Shown here one piece after another: positions 27,328 to 35,494 of a stretch of DNA of 64,000 nucleotides. Under the pieces are notes generated by a model. That model was not told the DNA's origin. It made no database searches and saw only the letters and a program-made list of their open reading frames with translations. The translations under genes and the position numbers were made by a program. This DNA comes from Kitasatospora atroaurantiaca. Its GTDB lineage: Bacteria; Actinomycetota; Actinomycetes; Streptomycetales; Streptomycetaceae. Within the stretch, counting starts at the first letter, position 1; each line of letters opens with the position of its first letter. The DNA is taken from NCBI RefSeq assembly GCF_007828955.1, contig NZ_VIVR01000001.1, forward strand, positions 3,534,001-3,598,000, in the 5' to 3' direction.

Positions 27328-27894
27328 TCAGATGCCCTCGACAGGCCCACTGCGGAGCATGCTCACTGATCCGATCAGCTGAGATCTCTCCAGTTGGCCC
27401 AGCACGTCGTCAAACGTGACTGGCTTCCGTCGTCGACTGCTGACGATCTCCATGACACAGCCATAGACAACACGGTCGTCCAGATCGATCAAGTCCATGA
27501 CGAAGTCGTCAGCGGTCTTCTGCTCGATGTCCCACTCGGCTAAGCGCTCGGACGGGAAGTCCTTACTGTTATCGGTGACGATCACTTGCGCGCCTGCCTT
27601 GATCGCCGCCGCGAGGACGTGGCGGTCGTTTGGGTCGGGAAGCTTGAGCCCCTCGATCAGAGGCTCGTAGTCGTTAACGATGCAGTCCCGCACGGCTCCG
27701 TTCATGCGGCGCCGCAGCTCCGCACGCTTCTCGTCGTCTCCAACGTCGTTGCGGCGGAGCGCAGCCTCCATCTCGTCGAGGATCTGTTCAGTCCACTTGG
27801 CTTGGACGATCCCGTGCTGGGCCAACCGGATGAGCAGATCCCGCACCGTGTTCGGGTAGAGCACGTTGGAGTCGTACAGAACGGTGAAGGCCAT
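27328..27894 (-). CDS. PIN-domain toxin (ribonuclease)
   Basis: 188 residues; PIN domain with acidic residues in VLYDSNVLYP (Asp8), KLPDPNDRHVLAAA and VIVTDNSKDFP, the usual metal-binding set. PIN toxins cut RNA. The ATG at 27894 lies one base after the stop of the antitoxin gene (TGAcATG), so the pair is translationally linked. The extra C-terminal 60 residues (DDFVMDLIDLDD...) are seen in the PIN_3 type. A GC-poorer composition than the chromosome flank fits acquisition. Cargo of unit 4. Confidence 0.85.
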   Translation of the reverse strand: MAFTVLYDSNVLYPNTVRDLLIRLAQHGIVQAKWTEQILDEMEAALRRNDVGDDEKRAELRRRMNGAVRDCIVNDYEPLIEGLKLPDPNDRHVLAAAIKAGAQVIVTDNSKDFPSERLAEWDIEQKTADDFVMDLIDLDDRVVYGCVMEIVSSRRRKPVTFDDVLGQLERSQLIGSVSMLRSGPVEGI

Positions 27895-27895
27895 G

Positions 27896-28360
27896 TCAGA
27901 GCAACCCCAACTCCTCGTCGAAGGCCGTGAGAGAGTCGGCTGCATCCTTGCGCTCGCGATCGTCTCTGCGCTTGTACTCCATGACATCGTTGAACTTGAT
28001 GCGGCGATGGCGTCCGACCCGCTCGAAGGGGATGTCTCCCTTCTCCAGGAGGCCAATTAGGTAGGGCCTGGAGACGTTGAGCATGTCGGCGGCAACCTGG
28101 GTGGACACGATGGCATTTACAGGCATGACCTGCACGCCCTGCCCGTTTGCGAGGGCGGCGAGCATCGCTGCGAACATCTCGACGGTAGGACGGGGCAGGA
28201 CGAGGGGGTCATCAGGACCGACCTCACCGAGGATGGTGATGTCCGTACTGGCGTCCGTGTTGTGCGCGAGGTAGTCACGGATCCTACGCAGCGCACGTTC
28301 GGCACTCTGAGCGTCGACCGTGCCTGGAGCGATCTTCCGGCCTTCCGTGGCAGCTGCCAT
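27896..28360 (-). CDS. Antitoxin with excisionase-type helix-turn-helix
   Basis: 154 residues. The C-terminal half holds a MerR/excisionase-like DNA-binding fold (VAADMLNVSRPYLIGLLEKG, then IPFERVGRHRRIKFNDV), and the N-terminal half is helical. Such proteins form type II pairs with PIN toxins in actinomycetes and repress their own promoter. ATG with AGGAGG upstream (28366-28371 on the opposite strand). It could be mistaken for a phage excisionase, but the toxin directly downstream argues for an antitoxin. Confidence 0.8.
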   Translation of the reverse strand: MAAATEGRKIAPGTVDAQSAERALRRIRDYLAHNTDASTDITILGEVGPDDPLVLPRPTVEMFAAMLAALANGQGVQVMPVNAIVSTQVAADMLNVSRPYLIGLLEKGDIPFERVGRHRRIKFNDVMEYKRRDDRERKDAADSLTAFDEELGLL

Positions 28361-28389
28361 GGTCGCACCTCCTAGTCCCCTAGTGTAGT

Positions 28390-28425
28390 CGAAGCATCCG
28401 AAGCATTCGAATTATTCGCAATGCC
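28390..28425. promoter_or_regulatory. Tandem 9-bp iterons in the toxin-antitoxin promoter
   Basis: CGAAGCATC, CGAAGCATT, CGAATTATT and CGCAATGCC follow each other at 9-bp intervals 30 bp upstream of the antitoxin start. TACACT near 28385 on the minus strand can be the -10 box. Tandem short repeats fit cooperative binding by the HTH antitoxin. Confidence 0.6.
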
Positions 28426-28555
28426 TTCCCGTGTAACGATTCGGCTAAGCACTGGGTACTGCCAGTTCACTCGATCGGAGGAGCAACAGCTGCGTCAGGT
28501 CAGCCTTGCCCTGGACGAGCTGCGTCGACCTGCGGCGGGCGAGCACACCCGGTGA
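28421..28555 (+). CDS. Possible 44-residue divergent small ORF
   Basis: ATG at 28421 opens MPSRVTIRLSTGYCQFTRSE and then EQQLRQVSLALDELRRPAA before TGA. The middle part looks like a helical, protein-like sequence, but there is no ribosome-binding site and the start lies inside the iterons. It could also be the remainder of a longer gene. Low confidence. Confidence 0.25.
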   Translation: MPSRVTIRLSTGYCQFTRSEEQQLRQVSLALDELRRPAAGEHTR

Positions 28556-28690
28556 CGGGCGCCTGGACCGGTCGACCTCATCAAGCAGGGTGAGACCAAT
28601 CCCCTCCGGCGCGGTCAAGTTCATCGACGCTCCCTCACGGCGATCCGTGGGCCAACAAGGGTGAACCCGGGTCCGAGTCGACCGGCGCGT

Positions 28691-28712
28691 GGTTGCAGTT
28701 TTGGTTGCATTC
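28691..28712. promoter_or_regulatory. Left arm of att core 5, GGTTGCA version
   Basis: GGTTGCAGTTTTGGTTGCA plus TTC. Both 7-mers carry the same TTG-for-TCT change relative to the GGTCTCA arms, so they co-vary as a pair. Unit 4 has GGTTGCA-type arms at both its ends. Confidence 0.6.
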
Positions 28713-28805
28713 ACCCCCGTCCAGCGCCGTTCAGAGCCTGGCTATTGAACCGCTCCGCCGCAGGTCAGGATACCTACACCCGCCCCTGAACGGCCGGACG
28801 GACAG

Positions 28806-28859
28806 TTGGAAAGCGTGTTGGAGGCAACCCCTCACGAGTTCGAATCTCGTATCCTCCGC
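28806..28859. repeat. att core 5 (unit 4/unit 5 boundary)
   Basis: 54-bp tRNA-Ser 3' copy with a single G-to-A change in the variable arm (TTGGAGGC). Right side: hairpin GAGGGCCCCGACCG/CGGTCGGGGCCCTC (28880-28912) and AGTCTCA repeated at 28921 and 28933, a third arm version. Confidence 0.92.
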
Positions 28860-28936
28860 CCCGCCCACCAGGGCAAACGAGGGCCCCGACCGCTCAGCGG
28901 TCGGGGCCCTCGTCGTCCGCAGTCTCATCTGTAGTC

Positions 28937-29108
28937 TCAACCGGCCTTTGCAAGGGGCTGCAAGTCGTCCCCGGCGGCATCCCCGGCGACGTCCTCGGCC
29001 ACCTCCCGGATGAGGCTGCCCAGGCGCTCTGCGACGTCCTTGAGGATGTCCGACGTCACGCGCTGGCACCTGGCGGCCATCGCGGCAGACGACCAACCCA
29101 TTACGCGG
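28937..29108 (-). pseudogene. C-terminal stump of a tyrosine integrase
   Basis: Minus strand: RVMGWSSAAMAARCQRVTSD and ILKDVAERLGSLIREV match the end of actinophage/ICE tyrosine integrases (HvMGWs...MAxRYQHVt...iA..l..lI). The catalytic Tyr is replaced by Cys and the rest of the gene, including the Arg/His motifs, is missing. It ends at the AGTCTCA arm of core 5, the normal position of an int gene next to its attP. It is the only recombinase trace found in the array. Confidence 0.7.
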
Positions 29109-29255
29109 GGCGTTCCGCCGCTGTTTCGCCGGCCTGCAGTCCGCGGGTGCGGGCGAGAGCGGCCAGCGGCCGTCATCGCTCACCGAGCGCCCCGACCCGC
29201 GCGGCTGGACCCACCGGGCGTAGGAAGAGCAGAAGCCCGCCGCAAGCGCGACCGG

Positions 29256-30152
29256 CTATTCGGCCCCGAGCCGGGCCATCAGGTCGCCGGCCTCCTGGGT
29301 GAGGGCGACCGGCAGATCGGCGCCACCGTGGGTGGCGACCTCAACGAAGCCGCCCTCGAACCACCAGAACACCGAGTGGGTCAGCGCGCCCGGAGACTCC
29401 GCGAACCCGGCGGCGGCAAAGCGGGCCATGCCGTGCAGCGAGGGGAGCACGCCCAGGTCACGGACGACGTGGAAGGCGAGTGCGTGCCGGTGCGGCAACG
29501 CGACCAGGATTCCGTGCGGCGACGGCAGCTCCTCGGTGTAGCGGCCCACAACCTCGTCGAGGATCAGGGCAAGACTCGCGATGAAGTACGAATCGCCCGT
29601 AAGGACGTCGAATCGGGTGCCGTTGTCGCCCGTGAGCACCTCGTGCCGGTCAACGTGCACGGCACGGAGGTTCTGGAACGCGCGCTCCCACAGGACCGCC
29701 TGGTCGCCCAACTCGGCGAGGGAGTCCTCGGCCAGCAGGTCCACGGTCTCCGGTAGGTCGAGCGCGAGCACGTCCAGCAGTCCCGGAACCGATCGGGGAC
29801 CGTACCCGAAGGCCTTCAGGCTCGCGGGATCGCTGGTCACCAGGCGGGGGTGGATCCGGGCCAGGAGCTCTTCGCGCGACAGGGCCTGGGGAGTCTGCTG
29901 GTCGACCACCGATCGGACGACCCGGGCGACGTGTTCATTCACCAGGGCCGGCCAGGACCCGGGGGCACGGCTGTCGTTGTGGCACACCGCAGCCAGGTTG
30001 GCGAGGTTGAAGCGCCACCCCGTACCCGCTGTCGCGCTCCCCGGTCCGACGGTCACGTCGAGGCTGTGCTCCGCGAAGGCCGCGTGGACGAGGGCACGCA
30101 GCCGGGTGGCCTCCGCCACCGACAGCAGCGTCAACGCCCCGTCGCGCGGCAT
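29256..30152 (-). CDS. Hypothetical protein, sole intact gene of unit 5
   Basis: 298 residues starting MPRDGALTLLSVAEATRLRA. Soluble alpha/beta protein without signal peptide; readable features are WRFNLANLAAVCHND, RSVPGLLDVLALDLPETVDL and a C-terminal SVFWWFEGGFVEVATHGGAD. It resembles long DUF1444-like or immunity-type hypothetical proteins, but I cannot assign a family with confidence. It is the only intact gene of its unit, which makes it a candidate selected cargo. Confidence 0.65.
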   Translation of the reverse strand: MPRDGALTLLSVAEATRLRALVHAAFAEHSLDVTVGPGSATAGTGWRFNLANLAAVCHNDSRAPGSWPALVNEHVARVVRSVVDQQTPQALSREELLARIHPRLVTSDPASLKAFGYGPRSVPGLLDVLALDLPETVDLLAEDSLAELGDQAVLWERAFQNLRAVHVDRHEVLTGDNGTRFDVLTGDSYFIASLALILDEVVGRYTEELPSPHGILVALPHRHALAFHVVRDLGVLPSLHGMARFAAAGFAESPGALTHSVFWWFEGGFVEVATHGGADLPVALTQEAGDLMARLGAE

Positions 30153-30304
30153 GTCCGCCCCGCCCCGTCGTTCTCTGCGCCGAAAAATCCCCACCGTGTC
30201 CCCCAGTCGTCGAGAATCCGGATCATAGCGGCGATCGGGCCAGCTACCGGGGCAGTCAGGTCCTGTCCGGAAGAAGGCCCCTGGGCTGGACGGCCAGTTG
30301 ACCT

Positions 30305-30326
30305 GGTTGCAGTTTTGGTTGCATTC
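30305..30326. promoter_or_regulatory. Left arm of att core 6, GGTTGCA version
   Basis: GGTTGCAGTTTTGGTTGCA plus TTC, identical to 28691-28712; the following CACCCCCGT and GCTCCGCCGCAGTTCAGGACG are also conserved. Confidence 0.6.
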
Positions 30327-30419
30327 ACCCCCGTACGGCGGCGTCCAATGCTGGGCGAGCCAGCCGCTCCGCCGCAGTTCAGGACGGCCACGCCCACCCC
30401 CGAACACCCGGATGAACAG

Positions 30420-30473
30420 TTGGAAAGCGTGTTGGGGGCAACCCCTCACGAGTTCGAATCTCGTATCCTCCGC
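30420..30473. repeat. att core 6 (unit 5/unit 6 boundary)
   Basis: 54-bp tRNA-Ser 3' copy identical to the tRNA. Right side: hairpin GATGGCCCGGACCG/CGGTCCGGGCCATC (30494-30526) and a single GGTTGCA at 30537. Confidence 0.92.
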
Positions 30474-30561
30474 CTCGCCTGAACAGGCAAAACGATGGCC
30501 CGGACCGCTCAGCGGTCCGGGCCATCGTCGTCTCGTGGTTGCAGTTGAGCTCTGGCGCCTC

Positions 30562-30613
30562 CGGCTTCGGCGGTGTGGCGATCGGTGATCCGATCGCCAC
30601 ACCGCCGAAGCCG
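30562..30613. terminator. Perfect 24-bp hairpin
   Basis: 24 bases (30562-30585) pair without mismatch with 30590-30613 around TGAT. It lies behind the FtsX-type fragment (minus strand), so it probably was that gene's terminator. Confidence 0.8.
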
Positions 30614-30655
30614 CTCGCTCGGCCCGAGGCCGGTCCGGCGGCCCGCAGCCGTTGG

Positions 30656-31210
30656 CTATGAGGTGCTCCGGCCACGCGCTCCTTCCCGGGCTCGCGAAAC
30701 GGTGACAGGTCGGATCAGGAAACCGACCGCACAGGCCGTGCCGATCACGGCGCACACGGCGACTCCGAGCGTGTCCCAGGAGACCACGACCGCAGTGTTC
30801 TTGGGCCAGAGTTGTGCGCCTGCCAACACGAATCCGGAGACAAGGCCGCACGCGAGCGACAGCGCGGTGATCACTGCAGCTTGAGTCGCGGACACGACGC
30901 GCTGGGTCGGGCCACCGAAGCCGATCACCCGAAGGAGGCGCAGTTGCGGCCGCAGCTCCTGGGCGGACGCGGAGACCGCGAGGAGTGTGACGATCAGCAC
31001 CATGGCTCCCGCGAGCGTCATCATCACGTTCCAGCGAGCGGGGATCGGCGGTGTGTATGGCTTCTCGAAGCGCAGCGCGGTAGCGGGGATGCCGAGCGGT
31101 TCCAGAGCCTTGGCGAGACTGGATTCGACGCCGGACGGCAGCTCGTCGGATTCCGGAGTGGCCAGGTAAGTGGCGGTGACCGGGAACAGGCCGAGCGCGC
31201 GGGCGGTGCT
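30656..31210 (-). pseudogene. C-terminal half of an FtsX-type ABC permease
   Basis: About 185 residues with TM segments MMTLAGAMVLIVTLLAVSAS and VVSATQAAVITALSLACGLV, then VAVCAVIGTACAVGFLI, matching the last FtsX domain of MacB/FtsX-like permeases, which are normally several hundred residues longer. No N-terminal TM or partner ATPase is present, and the left part merges into unrelated DNA near 31210. Probably inactive. Confidence 0.65.
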
Positions 31211-31279
31211 CAACTGCAGATGCGACGGGGATGAGCTGAGTCAACGCTGGCCAGCGGTCGGCCACACAGAGGGATTGGT

Positions 31280-31881
31280 CCGGCACAATCCCGATGCGCC
31301 GCCGAACTCGCCGCGAAGCTCGCCGACAGTAACGGTGCCGCCAACGCCCGCGTCCTGTCCTTCCAAGCCGCCGGCGAGGCGGCCCACACCGCCGACGGGA
31401 CCTGCACCCGCGTCCAGGCCCGCGAGTTCACCCCCGACAGGCCCACCGTCCAACCGGACGCCGTGTGGCCGCTGGATACCCACCCGGAGGCCCTGCGGGC
31501 GACGTTCGCCGACTTCGCGGACAAGCTGGCCGGCGACGGCTTCGCCTTCCTCCACTCCCGCATGCAGACCGGCGCTGTCGCGCCCCCTCCTGGTCACTGC
31601 CCCCGAAGACCGGGCCACCGGCGCGATCGGCCCTATGGAGACCATGCCCGACCCCACCGGCCGCACCCGCCTGCTGCCGCAGTACTTCGGCGCCCTGCCT
31701 GACCAGCTCGCCACACGGCCACGGCCGGGCCCTGTGGCGAGCGGCCATGCACTGGGGCCACATTCACGGCGCTAACTACCAACTCCTGCAGACCGAGACC
31801 GGCGGCCCCTCCGACACCGTCTGCCGGTCGGAGGGACTGACCGACCTCGGCCTCGTCCACACCGCCACCGTTGCCGTCTGA
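31280..31881 (+). pseudogene. Frameshifted GNAT acetyltransferase
   Basis: Pieces in successive frames: CAAELAAKLADSNGAANARV, TFADFADKLAGDGFAFLHSR, PTGRTRLLPQYFGALPD, and finally GHGRALWRAAMHWGHIHGAN with TVCRSEGLTDLGLVHTA. The order and the GHGRALW (acetyl-CoA loop) and GLTDLGLVH ends match one GNAT protein interrupted by at least two frameshifts. Not functional. Confidence 0.6.
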
Positions 31882-32087
31882 CAGCGTCCACGGACACGCC
31901 CGACGTGTTCGGGGTGGCCTTCCGACAGAGAACCTGCCGATCCGAGCGCATCGCACGGCAAGGCACTACGTGCCGGCCCGCGGCCCTCAGCAACGCAACC
32001 CGAGTCCGATCCGATGAACTCCCCTCGTGAGCAACTCCCTTGTGGCACTCTGTCCGCACCTTGATTTGCCACACCCAGGGGGGCGGA

Positions 32088-32495
32088 ATGAATCGAGCAC
32101 GAGAATCAGTAGAGATCGGCCTGGTCTTCAGCGATCCGGACGGCGCGGAGACGACTGAACGCGAAATGGAGTCGCTGATCGAGGAACTCGACCAGCTCCC
32201 TCTGCTGCACATGGAACATACTCCGGCCCCGCCGGCACCCCACGGGACTCGTGCCGGTGACGTCACCGTCTACAGTTCCATTGTCCTGGGCCTGGCCGGA
32301 GCACCCGCCGTCCGGTCGCTGATTCTGCTGGTCCAGGACTGGCTGGCCCGTCGCACCTCGGGCGCGGTCACCCTCCGGATCGGCGACAGCGAGCTGGCCC
32401 TGGAAGCTGGATCGCCCGCCGAGCGCCGTCGGATCGTCGAAGCCTTCCTGGCACACCTCGCTTCCACCGGCCGCGCAGAGGACTCCGATGGCTAA
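32088..32495 (+). CDS. Effector-associated constant component EACC1-like protein
   Basis: 135 residues: an N-terminal half (EIGLVFSDPDGAETTEREME), one hydrophobic segment (VYSSIVLGLAGAPAVRSLIL, about 65-88) and a C-terminal VTLRIGDSELALEAGSPAER. This is the layout of EACC1, the small TM protein encoded next to effectors such as caspase-like proteases in actinobacterial conflict systems. The ATG at 32088 follows GGGGCGG. It overlaps the caspase-like gene by 8 bp, so both are made together. Its role (anchoring or controlling the effector) is known only from comparative genomics. Confidence 0.72.
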   Translation: MNRARESVEIGLVFSDPDGAETTEREMESLIEELDQLPLLHMEHTPAPPAPHGTRAGDVTVYSSIVLGLAGAPAVRSLILLVQDWLARRTSGAVTLRIGDSELALEAGSPAERRRIVEAFLAHLASTGRAEDSDG

Positions 32496-34068
32496 GCGGG
32501 CCTTGGTGCTGGCCGCCGAGACATATGACGACTCCCGGTTCGCCCCTCTGCCCGGCGCGGCCTCCGACGCTGAGCAACTGCGCGATGTCCTCGGAGATCC
32601 GGCGATCGGCGGGTTCGAGGTGAACGTACTGTCCGACGCATCGACGCAGGAATGGAAGATAGCGATCGAGCTGTTTTTCAGCTCCGCCACCAGCGACGAC
32701 ACCCTGTTGTTGCACCTGTCCTGTCACGGGCGCAAGAACCGCCGCAATCAACTGCACTTCATCACCAAGGACAGCAAGTTCGACGCGCTGGCCGCGACCT
32801 CGGTCGAAGCGGACTTCATCGCCGCCCGCATGGAAGAGAGCCGCAGCCGACGCATCATCCTGCTGCTCGACTGCTGCTACAGCGGAGCGTTCAACAAGGG
32901 AATGCGTACCCGCGGCGACCAGGAGGAGGTCGAACTCAAGGGGACCTTCGAGGGCAGCGGCCGGATCGTCATCACCTCCTCCACCTCCCTCCAGTACAGC
33001 TACGAGACCGCACCCGAGGACGACCTCGCCAGTAGACAAGAAGGCCAGGCATCGGTGTTCACATCCGCAGTCGTGCACGGTCTGCGGACCGGGGACGCGG
33101 ACCTCGACGAGGACGGCTTCATCAGCGCCGACGAGCTGTATCGCTTCATCAGCCGCTGGGTACCCGAGCAGGTGTCGGGCCAGACACCGACGCTGAGTGT
33201 CACCTCGGCCGAGGGTGAGCGCTTCGAACTGGCCCGCAATCCGCGTGCTGCCGAGCTGGCCGATCGGGCCCTGCGCCGCGCAGTCGACGGCGACGGCGAA
33301 CTGACTTCTCCCATCCATCAGCTGGCGCTCAAGCAAGCTGGCATCCGCGCGCAGGAATCGGAGGCCAAGGCAGCCGAGCTGAACGAGCAGATCGAGAAGG
33401 CGAAAGCAGAAGCGGCACGGAACAACACCGCCCGGGCCTGGACCTCCCGGCAGCTGTCGCGGAGCCTGGGTCTGCTGTTCTCGATCATCGGAGGGGTGGC
33501 CGGCATGTGGACGGCCTCGTTCTGGATGAGCGGCTTCACCCTGCCCAGCGGCGGCGGGAAGTTCCTGGCGCTGGCGATCTGCGCCGTGGCCCTCTACGTC
33601 TCCTTCGTCGTCGTGATTCTCGCGACGATCACGGCGACGGCTTTCGTGGGAGCGGGCCTGGGCAGCCTGATCAAGGAGGAGGAACCATTCGCCTATGGCG
33701 AGCCGACCCGGCGAAAGGTCCTCTGGGGCATCCTGGTCGGCGCTACCGTGGCACTCGCGATCTTCGTGTTCGTCGCCGAGGTGATCTGGCTGGTGCCCGC
33801 CGCTCTCCGTCTTGGGGAATGGATCTCAGGTCAGGCGGGATTCCCCATCGGTCTCCCGACCGGCGGGGACGCCTTCCTGGTCGCGATGTCCGGGTCGGTC
33901 GGAGCGTACGTCGTCGCAGCCGTGACCCATGCACGCACGCCCAACGAGGAAGTCATCGAGGAGACCGGCCCCGGCTACCTCAGACGAGTCACGTACAAGA
34001 AGTTCGGTCCGTTCCGCTGGACGGAGGAGTACAAGCAGAACGGTGGCTCCGACTTCGACTTCCTCTGA
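32488..34068 (+). CDS. Caspase-like protease with C-terminal membrane domain
   Basis: 526 residues. Residues 1-245 are a caspase/metacaspase fold: RALVLAAETYDDSRFAPLPG, catalytic His80 in HLSCHGRK and Cys130 in LLLDCCYSGAF, and an EF-hand-like DADLDEDGFISADELYRF insert (about 203-220). A charged coiled-coil (about 290-320, EAKAAELNEQIEKAKAEA) leads to about four transmembrane helices (325-480) and a cytoplasmic tail. Such prokaryotic caspases kill or arrest cells upon infection. It overlaps EACC1 and lies convergent to a HEPN gene: a probable abortive-infection module, the cargo of unit 6. Confidence 0.85.
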   Translation: MAKRALVLAAETYDDSRFAPLPGAASDAEQLRDVLGDPAIGGFEVNVLSDASTQEWKIAIELFFSSATSDDTLLLHLSCHGRKNRRNQLHFITKDSKFDALAATSVEADFIAARMEESRSRRIILLLDCCYSGAFNKGMRTRGDQEEVELKGTFEGSGRIVITSSTSLQYSYETAPEDDLASRQEGQASVFTSAVVHGLRTGDADLDEDGFISADELYRFISRWVPEQVSGQTPTLSVTSAEGERFELARNPRAAELADRALRRAVDGDGELTSPIHQLALKQAGIRAQESEAKAAELNEQIEKAKAEAARNNTARAWTSRQLSRSLGLLFSIIGGVAGMWTASFWMSGFTLPSGGGKFLALAICAVALYVSFVVVILATITATAFVGAGLGSLIKEEEPFAYGEPTRRKVLWGILVGATVALAIFVFVAEVIWLVPAALRLGEWISGQAGFPIGLPTGGDAFLVAMSGSVGAYVVAAVTHARTPNEEVIEETGPGYLRRVTYKKFGPFRWTEEYKQNGGSDFDFL

Positions 34069-34189
34069 CAGCCTCGGGCCTCGGTGGCTCGGACAGTGCA
34101 GTCTGCAGGCCGTGGTCTGCCGACTGCACTGGACCGTCACCCATCGCACCGGCAGAAGGTGACCGGTCCCGGGGTCCCCTGCGCTGGGA

Positions 34190-34945
34190 TCAGCTGGCGA
34201 GGGTGGCTGTGTCCACCCAGCGGGCCAGGACGCTGAACGCGGCCAGCTGCTCGAGGGCCTCGTGCTCCGGCAGTTCCGAGAGTTCGGCCTCGTGACTGTT
34301 CGGGTTGCGGATCGCAGCGAAGCAGCCCTCCGCGAACGAGGCGACACCGCGCTGCACACTGCCGAAGGTCTTGCTGCCGTCATCGGGCACCGCGTGCAGC
34401 CGGGGGCGGCCGGGCCTGGGCTCATCCACCGAAAAGACCTCCTTGAACAGGGCGCTCTCGGTTACGTCGCGGCGACCGACCTTGTTCTGGGTCTCGGCGT
34501 TTACCTTTCGGGCCGCGGCGGTGACCGCCTCGCGGAAGTGACCGCTCTGCCACAGCGACCGGGCACCCTCCCACGCCCAGGGATGCAGGGTCGCCGCGCT
34601 CAACTGCGGCGCGTGATCGCCGAGCTTCTCCCGCACCTCGGCCTCCCGATCGAGCACGACCATCGCCCTCTGCACCGCTTCGCGGTGCTGCACCCAGCGG
34701 TTCACCGTCCTGTTCTGGCTGTCCGGAATCTCACTGCGCCAGCGGGGCAGCACACGGTCGAGGATCTGTTCCACCACCTGTGCGCTGGCCATGATCTCCG
34801 CCGCAGGACCGCGATTGGACAGTCGACTGCTGACCACAGTCATGCCGGGCGGGTCCGCCCGGTGGTAGAGCTCGGTCAGGGTGAGGAAGTTGGTGAACTC
34901 CTGGCGCGCCCAGGCGGTGTCGATGGCCATCACAGCATGCTGCAT
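34190..34945 (-). CDS. HEPN-type TIGR02391-like protein
   Basis: 251 residues. The C-terminal third carries the Ymh/TIGR02391 signature (GVASFAEGCFAAIRNPNSHE) with the HEPN motif R213-x4-H218, the putative RNase site; an earlier region reads HPWAWEGARSLWQSGHFREA. Members are associated with abortive infection and toxin systems. Start: ATG 34945 or ATG 34930; neither has a strong ribosome-binding site. It is convergent with the caspase gene, 121 bp apart, so it is a second probable defence gene in unit 6, possibly independent. Confidence 0.75.
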   Translation of the reverse strand: MQHAVMAIDTAWARQEFTNFLTLTELYHRADPPGMTVVSSRLSNRGPAAEIMASAQVVEQILDRVLPRWRSEIPDSQNRTVNRWVQHREAVQRAMVVLDREAEVREKLGDHAPQLSAATLHPWAWEGARSLWQSGHFREAVTAAARKVNAETQNKVGRRDVTESALFKEVFSVDEPRPGRPRLHAVPDDGSKTFGSVQRGVASFAEGCFAAIRNPNSHEAELSELPEHEALEQLAAFSVLARWVDTATLAS

Positions 34946-34971
34946 CGTTGCGGTGACAGCGTGCCAGCGCT

Positions 34972-35100
34972 TTACGGCGACCCAGGCTCAGTGGAGTCGA
35001 TCAGCGCCGCCAGCAGCGCACTCAGGACGCCCCGACCTCGGTAGTCGGGGCGGACGTAGACGGAATGCTCGACCACTCCAGCGTAGGTGGGGCGGGCGGG
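34972..35100 (-). pseudogene. GNAT acetyltransferase fragment
   Basis: RPTYAGVVEHSVYVRPDYRG and RGVLSALLAALIDSTEPGS match the central acetyl-CoA-binding part of phosphinothricin-type GNAT enzymes (R-G-R-G). Both ends are missing. It is the fourth GNAT remnant in the array. Confidence 0.6.
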
Positions 35101-35149
35101 AGACTGCGCTGACCGCGCCAGCCCCACTGATCGACCCCAAACTCCTGTG

Positions 35150-35369
35150 GCACTGTCTACCCCCACTGCGCGGCCGAACTCTCTCACTCGGAGAAGGGCG
35201 TCTACCTCATCGGCATGAAGTCATACGGCCGCGCCCCGACTTTCCTCGCACTGACCAGCTACGAGCAGGTTCGCTCGGTGGCCGCCGCCCTGGCAGGCGA
35301 CCACGAGCCGCCACCCGCGTCGAACTCACCCCTCCCGAGACCGGCGTCTGCGGCGGCATCGGCCGCTAG
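35150..35369 (+). pseudogene. C-terminal fragment of an FAD/NAD-binding oxidoreductase
   Basis: YLIGMKSYGRAPTFLALTSY and EQVRSVAAALAGDHE, then after a shift ATRVELTPPETGVCGGIG and a stop, match the end of ArsO-like flavoprotein oxidoreductases. The FAD and NAD motifs are missing and there is one frameshift at about 35305. Unit 6, just before the left arm of core 7. Confidence 0.55.
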
Positions 35370-35494
35370 GACCAGCCAGACACCGCCCAGAGTGACGGCG
35401 GCTGCTGCTCGGTTCCGGCCGTACCGGAGCTCATCACCCTCGGTTCCCTCGCCACCGGCGGCTCCTGCTCCGCCCGGCCAGGACTCACCGCCGT

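Noticed and set aside
27896..28360. Phage-type excisionase controlling the array
   Set aside because: The HTH is excisionase-like, but the gene is coupled by one base to a PIN toxin and has iterons in its promoter, so an antitoxin is more likely; a secondary role in excision cannot be ruled out.
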